A stretch of 6,078 bases of DNA from an uncultured Prevotellaceae bacterium (GTDB lineage Bacteria > Bacteroidota > Bacteroidia > Bacteroidales > Bacteroidaceae): contig CAMPCG010000186.1 of NCBI GenBank assembly GCA_946644025.1, forward strand, positions 1-6,078, read 5' to 3'. The translations under genes were made by a program, and so were the position numbers. The notes below the pieces were generated by a model that was given only the letters and a program-made list of their open reading frames with translations, was not told the DNA's origin and made no database searches. This document shows, piece after piece, positions 1-6,078 of this stretch (position 1 is the first letter of the stretch; the number at the start of each line of letters is the position of its first letter).

Positions 1-1567
1 TGAGTTCGGTCATCTTCGACTGGTCGGCAGCACACTGCTCCAAGTAGACGTCACCCTCTGGCAGCGGCTGACCCATGTAGTCCACGCCCAGTCCGGCACG
101 TGTGCGGATGGCCTTGATGACGTCGTAGGCGGTGTAGCCCACACCTGTCGGGTCGGCTTTCGGGCCCCATGCGTCGTTGGCAGCCTCGGCGTAGGCCAGG
201 AAAATCTCGGTGTAGCGTATGCGTGCATAGATGTGCTGCTGCTCGATGAGCGAGCTGGACAGCGGGCTGACGTCGTCGCGGAGCAGCTTCTTTACGTAGT
301 AGCCCGTGCGGGTCGACGTAGCGATGTTGTTCAAGCCGTCAATTGTCTCTTTGTTGTCGTTAGCATAGGTGCCGGTGATGATGACCGTGCGCTTGAACGT
401 CATGCCGTTGTAGAGCACATTGTCGGCCAGTCGTGGGTCGCGGTTGGCATAGGGATTCTGCGGGTCGTAACCGGAACCGGCGGCGGTGATGGGCAGTCCG
501 CTAAGCATGGGGAAGGCATCGACGAGGTTCTGTGAGGGGTTGACGCGTCCCTGACCGTAGAGCGAGGGAGGATAGTTCTCGCGCTCCTGCGTAGCGTTCT
601 TGTGGCGGTCCTCACGCCAGAGTATCTCGGGCATCTCGGCAGCATTGGGCTCCAGCTTGGTCTTGTTCTTGTACCAGGTGTTACCCGTGGGGTCGAATCC
701 GTCGAGTCCGCCGATGTGCTTCAGCACGTTGGCACAAAGCGTGGCAGCCTCGGCCGACGTCACGCCGCTCTGCTCGCGGAAGGCGGGGCTGGCGGCCAGC
801 AGTGCAGCCTGAGCCTTGACGGCTTCAGCCACCTTGGCTGTCAGACGGTTGCTGGCTTTCTGTCCAAACACGAGGTTATAGCCAGAGACGATGGCACCTA
901 AAGCGCGATACTTCTCGGGAATTTCGCTCTCGCTGGTGATGTCGGTATAGTCGAAGGGCAGCAGTGCCATGGCGCTGTCGCAGTCGGCATAGATCTGCTT
1001 GATGCAGTCGGCAAACGAGGCGCGCGGCTGGTTGAAGTCTGAACTACCGTCCTCAGCGCTGGTCAGCAGGGGCACACCATAGAGCTGGCCGTCGTCAGCA
1101 TAGCCGCCGTGAGCCATCAGCAGGTAGTAGTAGAAGATGGCGCGCAGGCCGAAGGCTTCACCCTTCAGTCGGTCGATGAACATCTTCTGCTTGGAGACGG
1201 CGCTGGTAGCCCATTTTACATTTTCGACAATCTGGAAGAAGAGGTTGACATACTGTATGCCGTCCTTGCAACTGTTCCACTGCGACATGGGGTCGTTGTC
1301 GGAAGCCCATGTGCCTGATGCTGCCATGTTGTAGTAGGCACTGCTGGTGTTGTTGGTCACGGCATCGTCCGTGGCCACGTCAGTCTGCGTGGTCGTCAGG
1401 TAGGGCAGCCGTCCATAGCCGTACATCAGCAGTCCGTTGGCATACAGCGACTCCTCGGTCATGTCCTCAGTCTGGCGGTTGTTCTCTTCAGCAGGGGTGA
1501 ACATGTCGTCGCACGAGCTGAAGGCGAGCAGACCGAGTAAAAAGAATATAAAGTTTCTTGTCTTCAT
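1..1567 (-). CDS. SusD-like (RagB/SusD family) outer-membrane nutrient-binding lipoprotein, 3' end cut by window edge
   Basis: The ATG at 1567 opens a frame with no stop to the window edge (522 codons). Residues 1-19 are a lipoprotein signal: basic MKTRN, a hydrophobic stretch, then the lipobox AFSSC with Cys19 as the lipidation site. CDD after cleavage is an acidic pattern typical of surface-exported Bacteroidota lipoproteins. Family landmarks follow in order: GEAFGLRAIFYYYLL (about 136-150) with GVPLLTS, KAQAALLAASPAF (251-263), PSQNLVDAFPMLSGLPI (344-360), NPYANRDPRL (371-380), YTEIFLAYAEAANDAWGP (452-469) and AIRTRAGLG (486-494). The family's usual C-terminal ER..EL..EG.R..DL.RW block is not yet reached. 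In the other SusD here that block begins about 100 residues before the end, so I infer a protein of roughly 620 residues. It follows the SusC gene by 51 bases and should be that transporter's surface-exposed binding lid. Ligand unknown. Confidence 0.95.
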   Translation of the reverse strand, partial: MKTRNFIFFLLGLLAFSSCDDMFTPAEENNRQTEDMTEESLYANGLLMYGYGRLPYLTTTQTDVATDDAVTNNTSSAYYNMAASGTWASDNDPMSQWNSCKDGIQYVNLFFQIVENVKWATSAVSKQKMFIDRLKGEAFGLRAIFYYYLLMAHGGYADDGQLYGVPLLTSAEDGSSDFNQPRASFADCIKQIYADCDSAMALLPFDYTDITSESEIPEKYRALGAIVSGYNLVFGQKASNRLTAKVAEAVKAQAALLAASPAFREQSGVTSAEAATLCANVLKHIGGLDGFDPTGNTWYKNKTKLEPNAAEMPEILWREDRHKNATQERENYPPSLYGQGRVNPSQNLVDAFPMLSGLPITAAGSGYDPQNPYANRDPRLADNVLYNGMTFKRTVIITGTYANDNKETIDGLNNIATSTRTGYYVKKLLRDDVSPLSSSLIEQQHIYARIRYTEIFLAYAEAANDAWGPKADPTGVGYTAYDVIKAIRTRAGLGVDYMGQPLPEGDVYLEQCAADQSKMTEL

Positions 1568-1618
1568 TATCTATGATCTCCTATCTATTATCTATTATCT
1601 CTTATCCCTTATCTCCAT
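1568..1618 (-). repeat. Seven degenerate tandem heptads filling the SusC-SusD intergenic gap
   Basis: After two bases (AT) following the SusC stop, the minus strand divides exactly into seven 7-base units up to the SusD start: GGAGATA, AGGGATA, AGAGATA, ATAGATA, ATAGATA, GGAGATC, ATAGATA. The last unit abuts the ATG at 1567. The rough consensus is RKAGATA, purine-rich on the coding strand. The gap is probably transcribed as part of the SusC-SusD message. Function is unknown; it may set an unstructured ribosome-loading region or simply be a product of replication slippage. Confidence 0.8.
1578..1582 (-). promoter_or_regulatory. Possible Shine-Dalgarno sequence for the downstream SusD gene
   Basis: The minus strand reads AGGAG here, 10 bases before the ATG at 1567, which is an acceptable distance for a ribosome binding site. 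It sits at the junction of the fifth and sixth heptads and arises from the one boundary where a unit begins GG after an A-ending unit. Many Bacteroidota genes are translated without a clear Shine-Dalgarno sequence, so it may not matter. It does support 1567 as the start. Confidence 0.4.
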
Positions 1619-4582
1619 TTAGAAGGTAGCTTTCACACCGATGTTGTAGAAGCGCGTCTGCGGAGCATAGCCGACGTTGGTCTCCATCATCTTGCGGTGC
1701 TTAGAGAAGGTGAGCAGGTCGTTGCCGTTCACGTAGACAGACAGAGCCTTGACCACTTTGCCTTGGAACATCTCCTCGGGGAAGTCGTAGGTCAGCTGCA
1801 CCTTGCGCAGATTGAAACGGTCGGTGCTGTACAACCAGAAGGTAGAGGGAGATGCATTGTGGTTGTGGCTCAGTGTGGTCAGACGCGGGTGGGTGGCAGT
1901 GGCTGCCGTCTCGGGCGTCCAGCGTCCACGGGCGTTGACTGAATACTTGTTCTCCTGTTGCATGTAGTAGTAGCTGCCCATGCCTGTGTAAACACGGTCT
2001 TCGTCATTGCCTCTTGGATTGTTGAAGTAGTAGCTGCTCTTCATGCTTTTAGCTCCAAACTGACCATTGCCAAGCACAAAAAGCGTCCAGTTCTTATACT
2101 TCAGCGTGAGGTTTATACCTAACGTTAATGGAGCGCCGTATGCACCAGACTTGCCCAAGTTGACCATGTCTTGCTTGTTAATGACGCCATCTTTGTTGAC
2201 GTCCTCGTATTTCAGGTCGCCAGGCTTGAGCGTACCGCCAAGGCTTGTCTTGGGCATACCTGCTTTCAGGGTGTACGTACCAGTCTCAGCGTTGTAGTCG
2301 AAGTCGTCGGTAGTGTAGAAGCCCAGGCACTTGTAGCCCCAAATAGCATCAATGGGACGACCTTCGCGGTGCAGGTAGTCATATTCTACAAGCTCGTCGT
2401 ACTTCGTGTTCTCGGTAGTAAAATAGGTACCGACCACGCCGAGGGCAGCATGCACCTTGCCGAACTGCTTCTGAGCTTTCACGCTGAAGTCAAGACCGCG
2501 GCGGAGTTGCTCGTTGTAGTTGATGGCCGGCTTGAAAGAGCTACCCTGCAGACCGTCCTGCAGATGCGAGGGGAAGAACGTCGGACTCTGGGTAATCAAG
2601 CCCGTCATCTTCGTATTGAAGAAGGTAAGGTCGGTGCTAATCAGCTTGTTGAAGAACGAGCCGCGCAGACTGACGGAGAACTCCTTGCGATGGATGAAGT
2701 CCAGCGACGGATTGATACCATTCTTCGAGAAGGTCAGCTGTGCAGTGGCACCCTCGTTCCAAGTGAAGCCGCTGCCTCCCTGCGACCATATAGCTTGGTA
2801 GATATAGAACTGCTTGTTGTCCAAGTAGATGTCGATGTCCTCGTTCAGGTTGCTGTACGATGCACTGAGCATCAGGTCGTCGACGAATGAGTTCTTCAGG
2901 AAATTCTCCTTGGCGAGGTTCCATCCTAACGTGAAGGAGTAAGAGAGGGCTCCACGGTTGCCTTCAGCCAGTCGGGCAGAGTGTACGCCAGAGAGCTGCA
3001 TCTCGGCGAAGTAGCGGCTCATGTAGTCGTAGCCGGCCTGCAGTCCTAAGTTGGCGTTGGTGTAGCGGTGGTAGGCACCGCTGGCTGTTGTGGTGTACAT
3101 ACTGGCTAAGAGCATACCCGTGACGTGGTGCTTTCCGGCGAACGTGTTGTCGTAGTCGAAGTGTCCGTTCCAGGTAATTGTCTGGCGGTACTTAGTACTC
3201 TCGTTCGGCATGTCCATGTGACCCGAACGCACCTCGTCGTTCTGCATGGTCAGCGCCACGATGGCATCCTTGGCGTTGTAGTTACTCCAGGTGGGGATGT
3301 ACACGGCATACTTGTTTGCATACCGCAGACTGTAGTTGGCAGCGTAGTCGATGGAGAAGAGCGTCTTGAACGACAGACCCTTGAGAATCTTGTTCATGTC
3401 GTAGATGATGCCAGCGTCGAACTGGAACTGGCGGCTGACGTCCTTCGTTTTGCCACCGAACAGACAGTCGGCAATGGCGTTGGTCTGCGTCTCCTTCGTA
3501 CCGCCGGGGAAGAACTTGCCGTCGAGCAGGTTGAGCGACTTGCCAAGCGTGGCGAGAGCCATGGTGGCGTTGGGGTCAACCATGTCGATGGAAATCAGCG
3601 GCGCAGCATTTCTGGGGAAGTTGGGGCGCGTGTTGGCTGCTGCGTCCCAGAAGTTGCCACTGTTCTTGTTGGCATTATAGAAGGTGGCGCTCACGTTGGC
3701 CCATCCCTTGATGACCTTGTTGATGACGAGGTCCACATTACCACGTACGCTGAATCGGTCGGTGTAGTTGTCCTTGGCGTCGCCGAAGTCCAGCAGGTCG
3801 CCCAGCCGGTAGTAGCTGATGTTGGTGTAGAAGTGGGCACGCTGGCCGCCGCCCTGAATCTCCACCGTACCTTCCGAGCGGTTGTACGTCTTGCGGATGT
3901 ACTCGTCGGAGTAGTAGTTCACGTTCGGGTAGCGGTAGGGATTGCTGCCCGTAGCGTGGTTGTAGATGTCCATCTGCGTATAGGCTGGCAGCAGTCCGTC
4001 GTTGGCACGAGCCTCGTTGTAGAGCGTCATGTATTCGGCTGAACCGATATACTCGGGGAACTCCTTGGCTACGTGGAAGCCCGTGTTGGCGTTGGCCTTG
4101 ATCTGCAGTCCGTCCACCGTTCCGCGCTTGGTAGTGATGAGGATGGCACCCTTGGCAGCCTTCGAGCCGTAGAGTATCACAGCCTGCGCACCCTTGAGGA
4201 AAGTTACCTGCTCAATCTCCGAGGGAAGCACGTTGTTTGAGGGACGCTTCACACCGTCGATGATGATGAGCGGCAGGTTGCTGTTGTCGTTGTTGTCCAG
4301 TCGGTCGTTGTCCATGCCCCAGAGGTTGTTGCCCGTCCATCCGCCTACGAGCGCATAGAGGTCGTCGAGGCTACCTACGGTGTAGTCCTTTTTCTGCAGT
4401 TCCTCCATGTCGACGTAGGCTACGCCTCCGAGCAGGTGGTCTTCATCCTTGTCGCGGTAGGCAACGTGGACTTTCTTTTTTGCCACGGCAGAGTCGGCGC
4501 TGTCGGCAGTCTGTGCGTTGGCCGTCAGAGGCGAAGCTGCCAGCATGGCAAAGAGAAATATATTTGTTTTCATCTTTTTCAT
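1619..4582 (-). CDS. SusC-like (RagA family) TonB-dependent outer-membrane transporter
   Basis: This complete 987-residue protein is a TonB-dependent barrel that imports the ligand captured by its SusD partner. Residues 1-23 are a type I signal peptide ending ANA before Gln24. There is no N-terminal carboxypeptidase-regulatory-like domain, common in SusC proteins; the mature protein goes almost directly to KKVHVAYRDKD (about 36-46), a plausible TonB-box region. The plug covers about 50-155, with LPLIIIDGV (103-111), LPSEIEQVTFLKGAQAVILYG (119-139) and KGAILITTKRG (144-154). The barrel fills the rest. It includes WGYKCLGF (748-755), PGDLKYEDVNKDG (787-799; a D-x-N-x-D-G loop usual in SusC), RFNLRKVQLTYDFP (922-935) and a terminal FYNIGVKATF ending in the Phe typical of outer-membrane barrels. 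Met4 is an alternative start; Met1 was chosen because it gives the longer frame and a sound signal peptide. Substrate cannot be told. Confidence 0.97.
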   Translation of the reverse strand: MKKMKTNIFLFAMLAASPLTANAQTADSADSAVAKKKVHVAYRDKDEDHLLGGVAYVDMEELQKKDYTVGSLDDLYALVGGWTGNNLWGMDNDRLDNNDNSNLPLIIIDGVKRPSNNVLPSEIEQVTFLKGAQAVILYGSKAAKGAILITTKRGTVDGLQIKANANTGFHVAKEFPEYIGSAEYMTLYNEARANDGLLPAYTQMDIYNHATGSNPYRYPNVNYYSDEYIRKTYNRSEGTVEIQGGGQRAHFYTNISYYRLGDLLDFGDAKDNYTDRFSVRGNVDLVINKVIKGWANVSATFYNANKNSGNFWDAAANTRPNFPRNAAPLISIDMVDPNATMALATLGKSLNLLDGKFFPGGTKETQTNAIADCLFGGKTKDVSRQFQFDAGIIYDMNKILKGLSFKTLFSIDYAANYSLRYANKYAVYIPTWSNYNAKDAIVALTMQNDEVRSGHMDMPNESTKYRQTITWNGHFDYDNTFAGKHHVTGMLLASMYTTTASGAYHRYTNANLGLQAGYDYMSRYFAEMQLSGVHSARLAEGNRGALSYSFTLGWNLAKENFLKNSFVDDLMLSASYSNLNEDIDIYLDNKQFYIYQAIWSQGGSGFTWNEGATAQLTFSKNGINPSLDFIHRKEFSVSLRGSFFNKLISTDLTFFNTKMTGLITQSPTFFPSHLQDGLQGSSFKPAINYNEQLRRGLDFSVKAQKQFGKVHAALGVVGTYFTTENTKYDELVEYDYLHREGRPIDAIWGYKCLGFYTTDDFDYNAETGTYTLKAGMPKTSLGGTLKPGDLKYEDVNKDGVINKQDMVNLGKSGAYGAPLTLGINLTLKYKNWTLFVLGNGQFGAKSMKSSYYFNNPRGNDEDRVYTGMGSYYYMQQENKYSVNARGRWTPETAATATHPRLTTLSHNHNASPSTFWLYSTDRFNLRKVQLTYDFPEEMFQGKVVKALSVYVNGNDLLTFSKHRKMMETNVGYAPQTRFYNIGVKATF

Positions 4583-4607
4583 AATGCTTAATGCTTAATG
4601 CTTAATG
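4583..4607 (-). repeat. Tandem heptad CATTAAG, three copies plus a partial, running into the SusC start codon
   Basis: On the minus strand CATTAAG is repeated three times without error, followed by CATT and then the ATG at 4582. Read at the same period, the fourth unit is CATTATG, one base different from the repeat, so the annotated start codon is itself part of the array. No Shine-Dalgarno-like sequence lies in the array. Gain or loss of a unit would change the leader length by 7 bases without shifting the coding frame. Confidence 0.85.
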
Positions 4608-4622
4608 AGTGCTGTAGCAAAT
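4608..4622 (-). other. 15-base unique core with a short palindrome between two heptad arrays
   Basis: The minus strand reads ATTTGCTACAGCACT. It holds the interrupted palindrome TGCT-AC-AGCA at 4619-4610. This is the only stretch of the gap, apart from five bases after the SusD stop, that is not part of a 7-base repeat. The preceding array plus this core gives AAAATTTG (4625-4618), which resembles the Bacteroidota -7 element TAnnTTTG with one mismatch. The expected upstream TTTG element is not evident, so a promoter is only a possibility. The stem is too short for a convincing terminator. Confidence 0.4.
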
Positions 4623-4650
4623 TTTTCACTTTTCACTTATACCTTATACC
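4623..4650 (-). repeat. Two paired heptad repeats, GGTATAA x2 then GTGAAAA x2
   Basis: After the SusD stop codon (4658-4656) and five bases (TAATA), the minus strand has GGTATAA twice (4650-4637) and directly GTGAAAA twice (4636-4623). The sequences differ but the unit length is the same, and matches the CATTAAG array on the other side of the core. Function unknown. No hairpin terminator is visible here, so read-through from the upstream SusD gene into the SusC gene is possible. Confidence 0.75.
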
Positions 4651-4655
4651 TATTA

Positions 4656-6078
4656 TTACCACCCTGGGTTTTGGGCATATCCTTCGTAGAGGTAGATGTC
4701 CTTGTCGGGCAGCGGGAACCAGTAGTGCTTGGGGTCGAAATTACGCTTGATAAGCGGTTCTTTGTGGAAGTTTGCCACATGGGCGTCCTTCGGGTCGTGC
4801 AGTGCCTCGCGTGTGGTGGCGTTGAAGTACCATCCGTCGCTTTCCAGACGCTGGAACTCGTGCGAATACTTCTCCGTGTAGGGAGGCTCCGTCAGCAGCA
4901 GCCAGCGCTGCAGGTCGCACCAGCGGAATCCCTCGAACGACAGCTCAACGGTACGTTCGCGGCGAACCTCGTCCATGAAGTCCTTGGCTGTGGTCATGCG
5001 GTTGGCAGGCACGTGCTCCATGGGGTAGTCGTCAGAGTTGACGCGGTCACGCAGGGCGTTGATGGCGTCGACAGCCGACAGCGACATGCAGTAGTCGGGG
5101 CGCTCCTTGATGGCATTGAGGTTGTCGGTGGCTATGGCGATGGCCGTGCGAGCCTCTGCGTACATTAGGTAGATGTCGGCCAGTCGCATGTAGGGGATAT
5201 AGCTCTGGAAGCTGTAGTCCCAGTCGTACCAGCGGTCGCCCACGTTACACTGGTGGGGTATCAGTTTCTGGATGAAGTAGCCCGTGCTGCTGCCGTTGTC
5301 GATGGCACGCATGGCGCCGCCGGTGTACAGTGAGCAGTAGTCCAGCTTCTTCTGTTCGGGGGTCAGTCCGTCGATGCTGAGCACGTAGTGGAAGCCGTCG
5401 AAGATGATGTCGTGATAGAAGCGCGGGTCGCGATCCTTAAAGGGATGTTCGGGGTCCCAGCCAGAGTCGGGGTTCAGCACGTACTCGCCATTGCGTACGA
5501 GGTAGATAGGCTGTCCGTTAGCCATGCCGTACTGGTCGACGAGGTTAGCCGTGGGGTGGTGGATAATGTTGTCGTGTTCCACCAGTCCGGCAACCTTCGG
5601 GCCGAATATCTTGGCACAGTTCCAGTTTGCCGAGTTGACGCCAGGGAATGCACCACGGAAGATGGCCTCGGATGCACCGGGCATTTTCCAGTTGGCCTTG
5701 ACGGTATAGAATATCTCGGAGTAGCTGTCCTCTGCAGCCTCGTCCTTCTCGTGGTTATAGATGTCGGAATACTTGAACTGAGCGAGCTTGTAGCGCACGG
5801 TACCCTTGATGACCATGTCGAGGGCTCTGCCAAAAGTCTCGGCAGCCTTCTTGCAGTACTCTACGTCGTAGTCGTAGGTCTTGCCGTTGGAGCTGGCGCC
5901 CAAGAGCTGTGCGGTGCCGCCGTTCTTGGTCTTCTCAAACTCCTTCATGAGCGGCGAGCCAGCCCAGAGGTAGACCTTGCCCAGGTAGCAGAGTGCCATG
6001 AACTTGTTGACGCGCAATTCGTTCTTGTCCGAAGTGTACATACCGGCCAGCGTCTCGTCCCAGTCGTTGGGCAGCAGG
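4656..6078 (-). CDS. SusD-like (RagB/SusD family) outer-membrane nutrient-binding protein, 5' end outside the window
   Basis: The frame is open to the right edge (first full codon at 6077) and ends with TAA at 4656, giving 473 visible codons. The Met codon at 6041 is internal, because family-typical sequence continues upstream of it; the signal peptide and N-terminal helices are missing. Counting from that Met, landmarks are VNKFMALCYLGKVYLWAGSPLM (11-32, a tetratricopeptide-like helix), HPTANLVDQYGMANGQPI (162-179), KDRDPRFYHDIIFDG (202-216), YMRLADIYLMYAEART (284-299), AINALRDRV (326-334), EVRRERTVELSFEG (358-371) with FRWCDLQRW (372-380), and the C-terminus YWFPLPDKDIYL...YAQNPGW, a classic SusD ending. 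Extended family proteins bind glycan or other nutrients at the cell surface over a SusC barrel. Its partner SusC is probably just beyond the right edge. The next gene begins 73 bases downstream on the same strand, so co-transcription is plausible. It is a clear but divergent paralogue of the SusD at 1567-1. Confidence 0.96.
   Translation of the reverse strand, partial: LLPNDWDETLAGMYTSDKNELRVNKFMALCYLGKVYLWAGSPLMKEFEKTKNGGTAQLLGASSNGKTYDYDVEYCKKAAETFGRALDMVIKGTVRYKLAQFKYSDIYNHEKDEAAEDSYSEIFYTVKANWKMPGASEAIFRGAFPGVNSANWNCAKIFGPKVAGLVEHDNIIHHPTANLVDQYGMANGQPIYLVRNGEYVLNPDSGWDPEHPFKDRDPRFYHDIIFDGFHYVLSIDGLTPEQKKLDYCSLYTGGAMRAIDNGSSTGYFIQKLIPHQCNVGDRWYDWDYSFQSYIPYMRLADIYLMYAEARTAIAIATDNLNAIKERPDYCMSLSAVDAINALRDRVNSDDYPMEHVPANRMTTAKDFMDEVRRERTVELSFEGFRWCDLQRWLLLTEPPYTEKYSHEFQRLESDGWYFNATTREALHDPKDAHVANFHKEPLIKRNFDPKHYWFPLPDKDIYLYEGYAQNPGW

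Noticed and set aside
1595..1618. Seven-codon open frame (MEIRDKR) starting one base after the SusC stop
   Set aside because: It falls inside the heptad array, with a start and stop that the repeat sequence makes by chance; nothing indicates that it is translated.
2168..2203. DVNKDGVINKQD in SusC (794-805) as an added calcium-binding EF-hand domain
   Set aside because: A D-x-N-x-D-G loop at this place after PGDLKYE is a regular part of SusC-family barrels, not an extra domain.
3125..4042. 305-codon open frame on the plus strand, with a 239-codon one at 2171-2890
   Set aside because: Both lie wholly antisense to the SusC gene, whose protein is clearly conserved. Their translations are Val- and Leu-rich with no recognisable domain. 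They are expected side effects of the G/C-rich third positions of the real gene.
4608..4622. TGCT-AC-AGCA as an intrinsic terminator of the upstream SusD gene
   Set aside because: A four-base-pair stem with a two-base loop cannot form a stable hairpin, and no U-run follows it.
4605..5168. 187-codon plus-strand frame, and 119-codon minus-strand frame at 5474-5833
   Set aside because: They overlap the SusD gene antisense or in another frame, and have biased compositions (Val-rich, or Ser/Thr/Arg-rich) with no family resemblance.
6039..6041. Met codon at 6041 as the start of the upstream SusD gene
   Set aside because: The frame stays open to the window edge with sensible SusD-like sequence (LLPNDWDETLAG before the Met), and a start here would leave the protein with no signal peptide or N-terminal helices.
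1..6078. Phage defence, mobile element, CRISPR or RNA gene
   Set aside because: Three SusC/SusD genes fill all but 124 bases, and those gaps hold only short heptads. No terminal inverted repeats, transposase, tRNA fold or spaced repeats were seen.

Overview
This window looks like part of a glycan-uptake locus (polysaccharide utilisation locus, PUL) from a member of the Bacteroidota. It is most likely from the order Bacteroidales and plausibly Prevotellaceae. The evidence is a minus-strand run of SusC/SusD-family outer-membrane genes, a Bacteroidota-type lipoprotein signal, and AT-rich, short-repeat intergenic gaps between coding regions rich in G and C at third positions. The family assignments are secure. 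The genus is a guess from general style.

Layout, read in the direction of transcription (minus strand, right to left). (1) 6078-4656 is a SusD-like substrate-binding lipoprotein whose 5' end lies outside the window. (2) A 73-base gap (4655-4583) is almost entirely 7-base tandem repeats around a short palindrome. (3) 4582-1619 is a complete 987-residue SusC-like TonB-dependent transporter with a signal peptide but no N-terminal carboxypeptidase-regulatory-like domain. (4) A 51-base gap (1618-1568) consists of seven degenerate 7-base repeats. (5) 1567-1 is a second, different SusD-like lipoprotein. It is complete at its N-terminus and cut by the window edge roughly 100 residues before its expected end.

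The genes fit a standard model. The SusC protein forms the outer-membrane barrel, and the SusD lipoprotein encoded just after it forms the extracellular lid that captures the ligand. The SusC gene is most naturally paired with the SusD gene downstream of it (1567-1). The upstream SusD gene (6078-4656) probably belongs to another SusC/SusD pair whose SusC lies beyond the right edge. There is no enzyme, regulator or sensor gene here, so the substrate cannot be inferred. No RNA gene, insertion sequence, CRISPR array or strong terminator was seen.

The protein content is ordinary for this phylum. The most unusual signal is non-coding: both intergenic gaps are built from tandem heptads of four different sequences but the same 7-base period, running up to or into the start codons.
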